Assembly (NCBI GenBank): GCA_964584325.1
Contig: CAZOZP010000001.1
Span: 65,060-129,059 of the forward strand
DNA: 64,000 bases
DNA from: CAZOZP01 sp964584325
Lineage (GTDB): Bacteria > Bacteroidota > Ignavibacteria > Ignavibacteriales > Melioribacteraceae
Direction: 5' to 3'
The translations under genes and the position numbers were made by a program. Of the stretch, positions 1 through 8,047 are shown one piece after another. Numbering within the stretch: the first letter of the stretch is position 1; each line of letters starts with the position of its first letter. The notes beneath the pieces are model-generated. The model worked only from the letters and a program-made list of their open reading frames with translations, was not told where the DNA came from and did no database searches.

Positions 1-247
1 ATTGCAGCATTTCACTTTTTTGAAGTGTTTCCAATTCTTTAGATGCTCTTTCAGCCAGATCTGTATCAACTGAAGGAAGAGCAACTTGTCCCATACTGAA
101 ATCGGCCGGATAAACCATAGGTTCTACTACATAGATAAGTATTAGGGATGCGTTAAACTGCTTGGCAAAATCTGATGCATAATTAAGTGCTTTTCTCGAG
201 TAATTTGAGAAATCAATCGGCACTAATATTTGCTTTATTTGGTTCAT
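1..247 (-). CDS. Universal stress protein (UspA family), 3' end cut by window edge
   Basis: Only the first 82 codons are in the window; the gene runs off the left edge. The N-terminus reads MNQIKQILVPIDFSNYSRKA, the standard UspA opening: a beta strand ending in V-P-x-D-F-S, then a helix with A-L-x-Y-A. UspA proteins are cytoplasmic, often dimeric, and many bind ATP through this Asp and a later G-x2-G-x9-G motif, which is outside the window. The ATG has a strong GAGGAG ribosome binding site 8 bases upstream. That site lies inside the 3' end of the upstream cyclic-nucleotide-binding gene, and the two genes overlap by 35 bases in different frames, suggesting translational coupling. The family is secure; a specific function cannot be given. 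Confidence 0.85.
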   Translation of the reverse strand, partial: MNQIKQILVPIDFSNYSRKALNYASDFAKQFNASLILIYVVEPMVYPADFSMGQVALPSVDTDLAERASKELETLQKSEMLQ

Positions 248-797
248 TGTTTTGCTCCTCAGTTATTGTTAGAAATTTGTTATATAATGAAATGTATTCA
301 TGATCCATAAGCTTTAGCCTTGCAGAAACTATCTGTGTGATTCCTCTTAAAATTTGCATCCCTTTATGGGGATATTGCTCCATAAATTTATCAAGATCAG
401 GCTTAAATATAATTGCCAGTTTCGTTTCTCTTAGTGCCAGAGCATTAGCGGATCTGGTTTCTTCTTCTAGCATGGCAATTTCACCAAAAAAATCGCCTCT
501 TACAAGTTTTGCAAGTGTAAATTCTTTTCCATTTTCCATTTTCTGAAATATTCTGATTTCACCATCTTGAATGAAGAAAAGTCCAATTCCCGGATCGCCC
601 TGACAAAAAACATATTCGTTTTGAGAATATACACGATTGTGTACTAAGTTTAATATTAATTGAATATATTTTTTCCCGATTCTTTGAAAGGGGGGCATTG
701 ATAACAGAACTTGTTCAAGGTCTTCTTTCCCATGTCCGGGCTTAAATATATTTGCCCAGAATCCGGGATTTTTTATTGATGTGTTTAGTCGTTCCAT
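213..797 (-). CDS. Cyclic-nucleotide-binding domain protein without DNA-binding domain
   Basis: 194 residues. Residues about 35-150 form one cNMP-binding (Crp/Fnr/PKA-type) beta-roll. The phosphate-binding cassette is visible as GDFFGEIAMLEEETRSANAL, with the usual G-E-x-A-x(n)-R-S-A pattern, so cAMP, cGMP or a similar ligand is plausible. The C-terminal helix region after residue 150 ends in a polar tail with no winged-helix motif, so this is not a classical Crp transcription factor; it more likely senses a ligand or acts through a partner. The start has a GAGGA site 7 bases upstream. It sits 6 bases after hisA and overlaps the downstream UspA gene, forming a three-gene unit. The partner and ligand are unknown. 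Confidence 0.85.
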   Translation of the reverse strand: MERLNTSIKNPGFWANIFKPGHGKEDLEQVLLSMPPFQRIGKKYIQLILNLVHNRVYSQNEYVFCQGDPGIGLFFIQDGEIRIFQKMENGKEFTLAKLVRGDFFGEIAMLEEETRSANALALRETKLAIIFKPDLDKFMEQYPHKGMQILRGITQIVSARLKLMDHEYISLYNKFLTITEEQNNEPNKANISAD

Positions 798-803
798 AAT
801 TCC

Positions 804-1559
804 TCAACTAAAAATACCTGATTCAGCAACGCGCCAAATTCTTTGACACGGAAATTTATTTTCATAAAGGGCGCGTCCTATTATTACCGAATCCACTCCT
901 GAAGCTACTACCTCCTTAACTTTCTGTAAATCCTGAAATGATCCGACCCCACCTGAGTGAGTAATTTTTAGACCTGTGTTTCTGCCAATTTTTGCCGAAA
1001 CTGAAGTGTTAGGCCCGGTAAGCATTCCGTTTCTTGAAACATCGGTAACTACAAGTCTCTGTAATCCAATTTCCTTTAGCTTATTGGCGTATTCGTAAAC
1101 ATTGATTCCTGTTTTTATACTTCTGCTTTGAATAATTAGTTCTTCATCAATATAATCGATTGCTGCTGCAATTTTTGAAGGACCGAATTCCTCAAATATT
1201 TTTCTGAATTGCTGTGGATTTTCATAAACCATTGTTCCAATAATCAATCTATAAACACCTAAAGATAAAGCTTCCCGTGCATCGTCAACCGAACTGATAC
1301 CTCCGCCAAGTTCTACCGGAATTATTACTGATTCGCATAAACGTGCAATAACATTAAAATTCTTTTTGGATTTTTCCTGTGAAGCATCAAAATCAACGAC
1401 ATGAATACATTTGGCATTTTCGGCACGCCAAATCATTGCCATATCTACCGGGTCATCTCCGTAGTTTTTACAACCTAATTCAGGAATGCCTTTTACAACT
1501 CTTACGGTTTTTCCGTTTTTAATATCAATTGAAGGTATAACAAGTAAATCGTTTTTCAT
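804..1559 (-). CDS. hisA: HisA-type phosphoribosylformimino-AICAR-P isomerase
   Basis: A 251-residue TIM barrel of the HisA/HisF family. HisA catalyses the Amadori rearrangement of ProFAR to PRFAR in histidine synthesis. The N-terminal catalytic Asp is in VIPSIDIKNGKTVR, the glycine-rich phosphate loop is ELGGGIS, and the second-half Asp is in VVTDVSRNGMLTGPN. The family usually has R-D-G where this has R-N-G. Start chosen at the ATG at 1559: it aligns with family N-termini, and a TATCTTTG promoter element lies between it and a more upstream in-frame ATG at 1619, which would add 20 unlikely residues. No other his gene is in the window; it is grouped instead with signalling/stress genes. Confidence 0.85.
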   Translation of the reverse strand: MKNDLLVIPSIDIKNGKTVRVVKGIPELGCKNYGDDPVDMAMIWRAENAKCIHVVDFDASQEKSKKNFNVIARLCESVIIPVELGGGISSVDDAREALSLGVYRLIIGTMVYENPQQFRKIFEEFGPSKIAAAIDYIDEELIIQSRSIKTGINVYEYANKLKEIGLQRLVVTDVSRNGMLTGPNTSVSAKIGRNTGLKITHSGGVGSFQDLQKVKEVVASGVDSVIIGRALYENKFPCQRIWRVAESGIFS

Positions 1560-1585
1560 AATCAAAAAATACTGCTTAATGATAC

Positions 1586-1593
1586 CAAAGATA
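1586..1593 (-). promoter_or_regulatory. Candidate Bacteroidetes-type -7 element for hisA
   Basis: On the minus strand this reads TATCTTTG, an exact match to TAnnTTTG, about 27 bases before the chosen hisA ATG. The upstream -33 position has only a T-rich CTTT/TTTT instead of TTTG, so the promoter is a partial match. Its position supports the start at 1559. Confidence 0.45.
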
Positions 1594-1649
1594 ATTATAT
1601 TTTTATTATTAAAAAGCATTAAATACTATTTTATTCTGTTGTTTTTTTT

Positions 1650-1657
1650 TAACTTTG
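1650..1657 (+). promoter_or_regulatory. Candidate -7 element for the hydrolase gene
   Basis: TAACTTTG matches TAnnTTTG and lies 23 bases before the ATG at 1681, a reasonable distance for a short leader. No good TTTG is seen 19-20 bases upstream, so only half of the consensus is met. Together with the element at 1586-1593 it would make this gap a divergent promoter region. Confidence 0.35.
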
Positions 1658-1680
1658 AGTTCTGAAATCCTGCTGATAAT

Positions 1681-2532
1681 ATGCAAAAAATAATTAATTA
1701 CATAAGCCGCCTAAATAATCAAATAAGTATAAATTTATACGAGTCTGATACAGCACATAAACATAATAATATATGGGTAATTGCCATTCATGGATTTAAA
1801 GGTTTTAAGGATTGGGGATTTTGGCCATATACCTGCAATGAACTTGCTTTGAAAGGTTGCACAGTTGTATCTTTTAATTTTTCACATAACGGTATTGGAA
1901 ATGATTCTGAATTGTTTACAGAACTTGATAAATTTAAAAATAATTCTTTTTCGCTTGAGTTGGACGAATTAAATGAAATTATCAATTCAACTTATGAAGG
2001 AAAATTTGGTGAATTCAATCAGACAGAAAAGATAATCCTCCTTGGCCATAGCAGAGGCGGAGGGGAAGCGGTAATTGCAGCAGCCGAGAATCAGAGGGTT
2101 TCCGGTGTGATTGCTTGGGCTCCAATTTCACATTTCAATAGGTACACAGACCGGCAGAAAGAAGAATGGAAAAAAAACGGGGTGCTTCCGATTCCAAATT
2201 CCAGAACAGGACAAGTTATGTATATTGGATTGGAATTGCTGAACGACATTGAAGAAAACGCTGAAGGCCGGCTTAATCTAAAGAAAAGAATACAAAAATT
2301 AAATGTTCCGTTATGTCTTATTCACGGACAAAATGATTTAACTGTTCCCGTCTCAGAATCTGCAGACTTATATGAATGGAATTCAGACTCAGATAGTCTA
2401 AATGAATTTCACGTAATACAGAATACAGGGCACACCTTTAACGCAGTTCACCCTTTCCCGGGTTCTAACGATAAACTGGAACAAGTTCTTAATGTAACTT
2501 ACGGGTTTATTGAAAAATTAAATAGGATATAA
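1681..2532 (+). CDS. Alpha/beta hydrolase (serine esterase/peptidase-like)
   Basis: 283 residues with the alpha/beta-hydrolase order of motifs. The oxyanion strand IAIHGFKGFKDW is near residue 34, the nucleophile elbow is LLGHSRGGGEA (Ser124), the acid is in LIHGQNDLTVP (Asp219) and the base is in QNTGHTF (His251). No signal peptide or membrane segment is seen, so it is probably cytoplasmic. The substrate cannot be told from sequence; the elbow G-H-S-R-G-G resembles dienelactone-hydrolase and acyl-peptidase-like esterases. It heads a plus-strand run with the Hc1-like gene 23 bases downstream. The family is certain, the reaction is not. Confidence 0.85.
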   Translation: MQKIINYISRLNNQISINLYESDTAHKHNNIWVIAIHGFKGFKDWGFWPYTCNELALKGCTVVSFNFSHNGIGNDSELFTELDKFKNNSFSLELDELNEIINSTYEGKFGEFNQTEKIILLGHSRGGGEAVIAAAENQRVSGVIAWAPISHFNRYTDRQKEEWKKNGVLPIPNSRTGQVMYIGLELLNDIEENAEGRLNLKKRIQKLNVPLCLIHGQNDLTVPVSESADLYEWNSDSDSLNEFHVIQNTGHTFNAVHPFPGSNDKLEQVLNVTYGFIEKLNRI

Positions 2533-2555
2533 ATGATTATTGTAACGGAGTTAAT

Positions 2556-2756
2556 ATGAGCGATAAATACAAGGAAATGCTTGATTTTCTTATTTCTTTA
2601 GAACCGGATATAATTAAATTCTACGATAAAAAACAGCAAGCTGCAGGTGTAAGGCTTAGAAAGGCAATGAGCGAACTTAAAGATATGGCACAGGAAATTA
2701 GAGTTGAAATTCAGGAAATTAAATCTTTGCAAGAAAAGAATAAGATTGTATCCTAA
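2556..2756 (+). CDS. Histone H1-like Hc1-family small protein
   Basis: 66 residues, mostly helical and rich in Lys, Glu and Arg. The central part (KFYDKKQQAAGVRLRKAM, then ELKDMAQEIRVEIQEIK) matches the short Hc1-like proteins common in Bacteroidetes and Chlorobi, whose core is F-Y-x-K-x(2-3)-A-A-G-x-R-x-R-K-x-M. In that family the basic helix is taken to bind DNA and help organise the nucleoid; the biochemistry is known mainly from the larger chlamydial Hc1. This copy lacks the lysine/alanine-rich tail of chlamydial Hc1. A GGAG site precedes the ATG. The 3' end is overlapped by the start region of the CapA gene. Confidence 0.8.
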   Translation: MSDKYKEMLDFLISLEPDIIKFYDKKQQAAGVRLRKAMSELKDMAQEIRVEIQEIKSLQEKNKIVS

Positions 2757-3903
2757 TCCCTTCTTAAATAAACTGTTGATAACTTTTCTTTTTCTACTTG
2801 GAAGTGTAATTCTGGGTTGCGGCAATTGTCGGTCTGAGTCTTCTTCAGTGAAAAAAAGTTCCGATTCATCTATTGTTGCATTTACCGTTGCCGGCGATCT
2901 TATGTGTCATTCAGTACAATTTCAGTATGCTATGGAAAGCCGTGATTCTTTTGATTTCAGGCATAATTATGATTTCATAAGAAAATATATTACAGCAGCT
3001 GATTTCGCAATGGGTAATCTTGAAACAGTTATTTCATCAAATAATAAGGATTTATCCGGTTATCCTCAATTCCGTTCACCTTCAGAGTATATCGAAGCTA
3101 TTACCGGTGCAGGTTTTGATTTGCTTTTTCTTGCAAATAATCATACAGCAGACCACGGCAGTAGCGGAATACAAACAACGTTGAGATCGATTGAAAAAGA
3201 AGGACTTTTTTATACAGGGGCAGGCCGTACAAATGATACATTAAGATTTTTCAGAAAAGAAATAAACGGGATATCGGTATGCATTCTGGCATATACAGCT
3301 TTGTCGAATCTGGGTATTAATTCAAGAGAGTATTATTTAAACAGACTAGATCCGAAAACGATCAGAAAAGATATTCAGAAAGCAAAAGATTACTTCCCGG
3401 ATGTTGTGATAGTTTATTTCCATTTTGGTGAAGAATACCAGCGTGAACCAAATGCCTATCAGATTGCTATTGTTGATTCAGTAATAAAAATGGGAGCTGA
3501 TATTATATTGGCCGGCCATAGTCACACATTGCAGCCGGTCAGAAAATTCAAGACACAGGGAGGAAGACTGGATTCAGGTTTTGTTGCCTACAGTCTCGGA
3601 AATTTTATCAGCAATCAGCGCTGGAGATATTCTGACGGGGGGGTACTGTTAAATTTTTCGATACAAAAAAAAGATGAGAAAATATATTTGAAAGATTTGT
3701 CCTTTCTTCCAATTTGGGTTTATAAAGGAATTTATAATGGTAGAAAACGATATCTGATATTGCCATCAACAGCTGAGAAGTTTGATTCCTCAGGGTTGGG
3801 ATTCTTGAGTGAAAAAGACAAAAAACAAATGCTGCAAAGTTTTGAAGATACTAGAAACACTATAAATAAATACAGATCAATAAAGGAAGTTTCAGGTAAT
3901 TAG
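2704..3903 (+). CDS. CapA-family lipoprotein (PGA_cap metallophosphatase fold)
   Basis: About 385-399 residues. A hydrophobic stretch followed by SVILGC (Cys39) indicates a lipoprotein signal peptide, so the mature protein is membrane-anchored. The rest is a CapA domain (calcineurin-like fold): VAGDLMCH, MGNLETVIS, FLANNHTADHG, YFHFGEEYQREP, LAGHSHTLQPV and YSLGNFIS are all characteristic. CapA proteins are linked to poly-gamma-glutamate capsule synthesis, but most bacterial members have no assigned substrate and no capsule genes are adjacent. The start is uncertain. TTG 2704 has an AGGA site 8 bases upstream and overlaps the Hc1 gene by 53 bases. TTG 2746 gives a more normal signal peptide and an 11-base overlap. 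Confidence 0.85.
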   Translation: MKFRKLNLCKKRIRLYPNPFLNKLLITFLFLLGSVILGCGNCRSESSSVKKSSDSSIVAFTVAGDLMCHSVQFQYAMESRDSFDFRHNYDFIRKYITAADFAMGNLETVISSNNKDLSGYPQFRSPSEYIEAITGAGFDLLFLANNHTADHGSSGIQTTLRSIEKEGLFYTGAGRTNDTLRFFRKEINGISVCILAYTALSNLGINSREYYLNRLDPKTIRKDIQKAKDYFPDVVIVYFHFGEEYQREPNAYQIAIVDSVIKMGADIILAGHSHTLQPVRKFKTQGGRLDSGFVAYSLGNFISNQRWRYSDGGVLLNFSIQKKDEKIYLKDLSFLPIWVYKGIYNGRKRYLILPSTAEKFDSSGLGFLSEKDKKQMLQSFEDTRNTINKYRSIKEVSGN

Positions 3904-3927
3904 TATCGAGTACCTGCTTCGATAAGA

Positions 3928-5115
3928 ATGAAAACAAACAAACAAATAAATAAATCAGCAACTTTTTCAATTATTTTTCTGACCGTTTTTATTGATTTGT
4001 TAGGCTTTGGCCTGTTGATTCCGCTAATTCCGACATTTGCTACCAAGAATCTTGGAGTATCGGATTTTTCAGTGGGAATGGTGATTGCAACTTTTTCATT
4101 AATGCAATTTCTTTTTAATCCAATATTGGGCAGACTATCTGATAGAACTGGGCGCAGACCAATTATAGTTTATTCTCTTCTACTGACTTCCGGATCATAT
4201 TTACTTTTCAGTTTTGCCAATAGTTTTTTTCTTTTAATTTTATCCCGACTTCTTGCCGGAATTGGGAGTAGTAACATAGGGGCTGCTCAGGCCTATATTG
4301 CAGATATTACAGATAAGCATGAAAGGAGCAGGGGAATGGGCATGATAGGTGCCGCTTTCGGTCTTGGATTTCTTTTTGGCCCTGTTATTGGCGGTTATCT
4401 CTCTCAGTATGGTTATGATGTTGTAGGGTACACAAGCGCTGCGCTTTCATTTGCGGCTTTCTTATTTGCATTTTTTGCCCTTCCTGAGTCTAAGTTAGAA
4501 AAACATAAAGAGACACCATTTTCATTTAAACTTGTCGATATAAAGTTCACGTTAAAAGTGTTAAGGGAGCCGATAGTTGGAATGATAATTATCATTTCTT
4601 TTATTCTTATATTTTCTATGGCGAATATACATGGAACATTTTCGCTGCTCGGATATAAATATTATAAATTTACCGATGCTCAAAACGGATATCTATTTGG
4701 AATAATGGGATTGGTCAGTACATTAGTTCAGGGGGTTCTGATTAAATTTTTAAGTGATAAGATCAGTGAACGGCATTTAGTAATTACTGGAATAATATTT
4801 ATGATTATTGGGTTAGGGATGATTCCATACGGAGTGAATTTTTTAGGAGTTGCAATAGCAATTGGAACACTCTCCATTGGTTCAGGAATTCTTCAGCCTG
4901 TGGTGCTGAGCTTGGTATCGAAATATTCCCCCGACAATATTCAGGGTGCCGTTCTAGGTGTTAATCAGTCAATATCGGCATTCGCAAGGTTTCTTGGACC
5001 ACTGTGGGGAGGTTTTTCCTTTGACTATTTTGGATACCAATTCCCGTTTCTTACAGGAGCCTTTTTTACTTTTATTACACTAATTTATGTTGCATATAAG
5101 CTTAAAATGAAATAG
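3928..5115 (+). CDS. MFS transporter, DHA1/TetA-like drug:H+ antiporter type
   Basis: 395 residues with about 12 hydrophobic segments. The loop after TM2 carries motif A as GRLSDRTGRRP, and TM1 holds the D-x-x-G-x-G pattern (FIDLLGFGLLIPL) typical of the 12-TM DHA1 group that includes TetA. TM5 shows GAAFGLGFLFGPVIGG, the motif C of antiporters. It probably exports a small hydrophobic molecule; the substrate is unknown, and a resistance claim would not be justified. It stands 24 bases after the CapA gene in the same direction. No strong ribosome binding site is seen. Confidence 0.85.
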   Translation: MKTNKQINKSATFSIIFLTVFIDLLGFGLLIPLIPTFATKNLGVSDFSVGMVIATFSLMQFLFNPILGRLSDRTGRRPIIVYSLLLTSGSYLLFSFANSFFLLILSRLLAGIGSSNIGAAQAYIADITDKHERSRGMGMIGAAFGLGFLFGPVIGGYLSQYGYDVVGYTSAALSFAAFLFAFFALPESKLEKHKETPFSFKLVDIKFTLKVLREPIVGMIIIISFILIFSMANIHGTFSLLGYKYYKFTDAQNGYLFGIMGLVSTLVQGVLIKFLSDKISERHLVITGIIFMIIGLGMIPYGVNFLGVAIAIGTLSIGSGILQPVVLSLVSKYSPDNIQGAVLGVNQSISAFARFLGPLWGGFSFDYFGYQFPFLTGAFFTFITLIYVAYKLKMK

Positions 5116-5139
5116 GATAACTAATAATAATATAATAAG

Positions 5140-6138
5140 ATGAACAATATGTTTAAAGTAGAAAATACATTAGGAAGCAGAGCGCTTCTTTTGGCTCCGA
5201 TGGAAGATGTTACTGATATCGGGTTTAGAAAACTATGTAAAGAGATGGGAGCTGATATTTTATATACTGAGTTTGTAAATGCCGAGGGCTTAATTCGAGA
5301 TAATGTGAAGACAAGAAATAAAATGATTATTCTTGATGAAGAGAGACCAATTGGAATTCAAATATATGGCGAAAATATTGGTTCTATGGTTAAAGCTGCT
5401 ATAGCTGCACAAGAAGAAAATCCCGAAATGATTGATATAAATGCCGGTTGCTGGGTAAAAAAGATCGCAAACAGGGGGGCAGGTGCCGGCTTATTAAAAG
5501 ATCCTCCGTATCTTGAAAACATGGTAAGCCAGGTAGTCAAGGCTGTCTCGCTTCCGGTCACAGTTAAAACTAGAATAGGCTGGGATTCAGAGTCAATAAA
5601 TATTCTGGAAGTTGCAAGAAGGATAGAAGATGCAGGAGCAAAAGCCTTAACACTTCATTGCCGAACAAGATGTCAGGGACATTCGGGCGATCCTGACTGG
5701 GAATGGATTAACAAGGTAAAAGAAGTAATTAAAATACCTGTATTTCTAAACGGAGGTGTTTTCTCTGCTTATGATGTACAAAAAGCTTTTAACGAAACAA
5801 ATGCAGATGGGGTAATGATTGCCAGAGGAGCCATAACTCATCCATGGATATTTAAAGAAGCTAAACTTCTTCTTGAAAAAGGCATTGAACCAACCGAACT
5901 TACTGCCGAGGAGAGAATACTAACAGCATTAAAACATCTTAACTACAGTATTATAACAAAAGGGGAGAAAAAAGCAGTTCTGGAATTCAGGAAACATTAT
6001 ACAGGATATTTGCGCGGACTTTATGATGTTAGCCGAATCCGCACAAAACTGATGCAGATTCTTACTTATGCTGAGGTCAAAGAAATCCTCGAAGATTACT
6101 TATTGTATCTTAAGAATAATCCGAAGGTGGAAAAATAA
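5140..6138 (+). CDS. tRNA-dihydrouridine synthase (Dus family)
   Basis: 332 residues, a TIM barrel using FMN and NADPH to reduce uridines in tRNA. Visible motifs are the N-terminal LLLAPMEDVTDIGFRKLC, the catalytic-cysteine loop IDINAGCWVKKI, VTVKTRIGWD, LTLHCRTRCQGHSG and the FMN-phosphate loop GVMIARGAITHPW. The family usually has G-C-P at the active site; here it is G-C-W, a variant I recall from other Bacteroidetes/Chlorobi Dus proteins. It is DusB-like in length and order, but which uridine it modifies cannot be told. Start could be ATG 5140 or 5149. The next gene's ATG directly follows its stop codon, so the two are likely cotranscribed. Confidence 0.88.
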   Translation: MNNMFKVENTLGSRALLLAPMEDVTDIGFRKLCKEMGADILYTEFVNAEGLIRDNVKTRNKMIILDEERPIGIQIYGENIGSMVKAAIAAQEENPEMIDINAGCWVKKIANRGAGAGLLKDPPYLENMVSQVVKAVSLPVTVKTRIGWDSESINILEVARRIEDAGAKALTLHCRTRCQGHSGDPDWEWINKVKEVIKIPVFLNGGVFSAYDVQKAFNETNADGVMIARGAITHPWIFKEAKLLLEKGIEPTELTAEERILTALKHLNYSIITKGEKKAVLEFRKHYTGYLRGLYDVSRIRTKLMQILTYAEVKEILEDYLLYLKNNPKVEK

Positions 6139-6750
6139 ATGAGAGGAGATAACAAGTGCAAAAATAATAAGATACGGAAAGCAGCTCGAGTTATATCTAC
6201 TGTATTTGTTCCGCCTGTTAATTTAACAGTAATGTTTATTTATATTGCTTTTGTAATGTTATATTCTGTTCGAGACATAATAATTGTTTCAGTTACTGCA
6301 ATTGTATTTGGACTTATTCTCCCTATTTCTTATTTCTTGTATATGAGAAAAAACAATAAAATAGTTGATGATGATGCTACAGATAAGGATCAAAGAACTG
6401 TTCCTTATATTATTGGTGTATTGCTTTCAGTTACCGCAGGATTATTATTGCTTTCTTTCAACCTGAGCTATTCAATTTATATGATTTGGTTTATTTATGC
6501 CTTCATATCTGTCCTTATGATACTAATAAATCTGTTTTGGAAAATCAGCGCACATTTAATTGGAATAACAATTCCTTTTGGAATAATATTTTCAATATAT
6601 CAAAAATCAGCTTTGTTTTTTATTCCGTTGATTATTATCATTGGAATGTCGAGGCTTGTATTAAAAGTTCATTCAACAGCTCAGGTAATTACCGGTGCAA
6701 TTCTGGGATTTACTGCAGCTTACGTTCTATATAAATATTTTGTGATTTAA
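6139..6750 (+). CDS. PAP2-like integral membrane protein
   Basis: 203 residues with about six membrane segments. Three short patterns appear in the order of PAP2 acid phosphatases: KDQRTVPY (cf. K-x6-R-P), KISAHLIG (cf. P-S-G-H) and SRLVLKVHSTAQVITG (cf. S-R-x5-H-x3-D). In the last the Asp is Gln, and R-P is reduced to V-P. PAP2 enzymes dephosphorylate lipid phosphates such as undecaprenyl pyrophosphate or phosphatidate. The two histidines and SR arginine are kept, so activity is possible but not assured. The ATG follows the dus stop codon with no gap. Confidence 0.65.
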   Translation: MRGDNKCKNNKIRKAARVISTVFVPPVNLTVMFIYIAFVMLYSVRDIIIVSVTAIVFGLILPISYFLYMRKNNKIVDDDATDKDQRTVPYIIGVLLSVTAGLLLLSFNLSYSIYMIWFIYAFISVLMILINLFWKISAHLIGITIPFGIIFSIYQKSALFFIPLIIIIGMSRLVLKVHSTAQVITGAILGFTAAYVLYKYFVI

Positions 6751-6761
6751 CAGGAGATGTT

Positions 6762-7274
6762 ATGGAATTAAAAAACTACATAAGAGATGTTATTGATTTT
6801 CCAAAAGAAGGAATTGTATTTAAAGATATCACACCACTTTTAAATAATCCAAAGGCGTTCAGATATGCAATAGATTCAATTAAAGAAAGCATCAGCGGAT
6901 TAAAATTTGATAAAATTGCATGCATAGAATCAAGAGGATTTATAGCGGGCGGAGTTCTTGCTTCTGAATTAGGTCTTGGATTTGTTCCTATCAGAAAGCC
7001 CGGAAAACTTCCATATCTTAAATACAGCGAAAAGTATTCGTTAGAATATGGTACAAATTGCATAGAGATACATCAAGATGCTGTTTCCCCGGGTGAAAGG
7101 GTATTCATACATGATGATTTGTTAGCTACAGGAGGAACGATGCAAGCAGCTTGCCGATTAATTGAAAGATGTGGAGGTTCTGTAGATGCTGTTTCTTTCA
7201 TAGTTGAATTGGAATTTCTTAAAGGAAGAGAATTTCTTAAAGATTATAAAGTTCTGTCTGTAATAAAATACTGA
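6762..7274 (+). CDS. apt: Adenine phosphoribosyltransferase
   Basis: 170 residues, full length for the family. It converts adenine plus PRPP to AMP in purine salvage. Diagnostic segments are IRDVIDFPKEGIVFKDITPL at the N-terminus, IESRGFIAGG, PIRKPGKLPY and the PRPP-binding loop VFIHDDLLATGGT. A strong CAGGAGA ribosome binding site lies before the ATG. It is the last gene of the plus-strand run from about 1.7 kb and is followed by an inverted repeat shared with the end of rsmI. Confidence 0.96.
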   Translation: MELKNYIRDVIDFPKEGIVFKDITPLLNNPKAFRYAIDSIKESISGLKFDKIACIESRGFIAGGVLASELGLGFVPIRKPGKLPYLKYSEKYSLEYGTNCIEIHQDAVSPGERVFIHDDLLATGGTMQAACRLIERCGGSVDAVSFIVELEFLKGREFLKDYKVLSVIKY

Positions 7275-7277
7275 TAT

Positions 7278-7308
7278 TTTAACCGGTCGGGATTCCCGGC
7301 CGGTTAAA
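7278..7308. terminator. Hairpin between convergent apt and rsmI
   Basis: A 15-base arm (7278-7292), one-base loop centre and 15-base arm (7294-7308) form a nearly perfect inverted repeat rich in CCGG, with one T-G wobble. It lies between the apt stop and the rsmI stop and covers the last codon of rsmI. It can work in both directions; neither side has a strong T tract beyond the short T run at the arm ends. Confidence 0.7.
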
Positions 7309-7984
7309 CTCTTACTTCCCATTTCAAAGGAGATAAAATAATTACAAATTCTCCTTTTACTGTTTTCGGATTTTTAATTATTTCTGACGGTGTTCCTTTC
7401 CATACCTCTTCGAATTTTTTTGTAATTTCACGAAAAATCATACAATATCGATTTGGCATATATTCATTCAATTCATCAAGAAGTTTTTCAATTCGATGAA
7501 CTGATTCATAGAAAATTATTGTCCTGTTTTCTTTAGCAAGTTGCATCAGTAATTTCTGCCTCCCTTTTTTCTGAGGGAGAAATCCTTCAAAAATAAATGA
7601 ATCGGCCGGAAGTCCGCTTATGCTAAGAGCAGTGATTGCGGCATTTGCCCCCGGAATTCCGCAAATCTCAATTCCGTGTTTACCGGCCTCTGATACAAGC
7701 CTTGTTCCAGGATCTGAAATACAAGGAGTTCCGGCATCTGATACAAGTGCTGCAATAGCACCAGCGGCAAGTCTTTTAATTATTCCATCTATTTTGCGTG
7801 ACTCGGTAGCGGCATTTAAAGAAACAAGTTCCTTGCTGATATTATAGTGCTTTAATAGTATGGACGTAACTCGGGTATCTTCGCAGACAATAAAATCTGA
7901 TTCCTTTAAAATATTAAGACCTCTAATCGTTATATCTTCAAGATTACCAATTGGAGTAGCTGTTATATATAGTTTTCCGGGCAT
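7304..7984 (-). CDS. rsmI: 16S rRNA 2'-O-ribose C1402 methyltransferase RsmI
   Basis: 226 residues from the chosen ATG at 7984. It is SAM-dependent and methylates the ribose of C1402 in 16S rRNA at the decoding centre. The tetrapyrrole-methylase fold is shown by LYITATPIGNLEDIT, CEDTRVTS, the loop SDAGTPCISDPGTRL, and EGFLPQKKGRQKLL, which is typical of RsmI. A TTG nine codons further upstream is possible, but the family normally starts within a few residues of the LYITATPIG strand. Upstream lies the end of the lysine transaminase gene, with a hairpin in the gap. Confidence 0.94.
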   Translation of the reverse strand: MPGKLYITATPIGNLEDITIRGLNILKESDFIVCEDTRVTSILLKHYNISKELVSLNAATESRKIDGIIKRLAAGAIAALVSDAGTPCISDPGTRLVSEAGKHGIEICGIPGANAAITALSISGLPADSFIFEGFLPQKKGRQKLLMQLAKENRTIIFYESVHRIEKLLDELNEYMPNRYCMIFREITKKFEEVWKGTPSEIIKNPKTVKGEFVIILSPLKWEVRV

Positions 7985-7998
7985 ATTATAAACAGAAG

Positions 7999-8018
7999 AG
8001 CCTGTCAACAAACAGGCT
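7999..8018 (-). terminator. Hairpin downstream of lysine transaminase gene
   Basis: AGCCTGT and ACAGGCT arms enclose a 6-base loop; four further pairs (GAAG/CTTC) are possible with a one-base bulge. On the minus strand the right arm is followed by CTTCTGTTTAT, only weakly U-rich. It would end the lat transcript 15 bases before the rsmI ATG, or act in the rsmI leader. Confidence 0.5.
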
Positions 8019-8047
8019 GCTTCCGGTAAGTAGTGTGTTATTTAATG

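Noticed and set aside
3928..5115. Tetracycline resistance gene
   Set aside because: The protein has the TetA-like DHA1 motifs, but many exporters share them; nothing here shows drug specificity or mobility.
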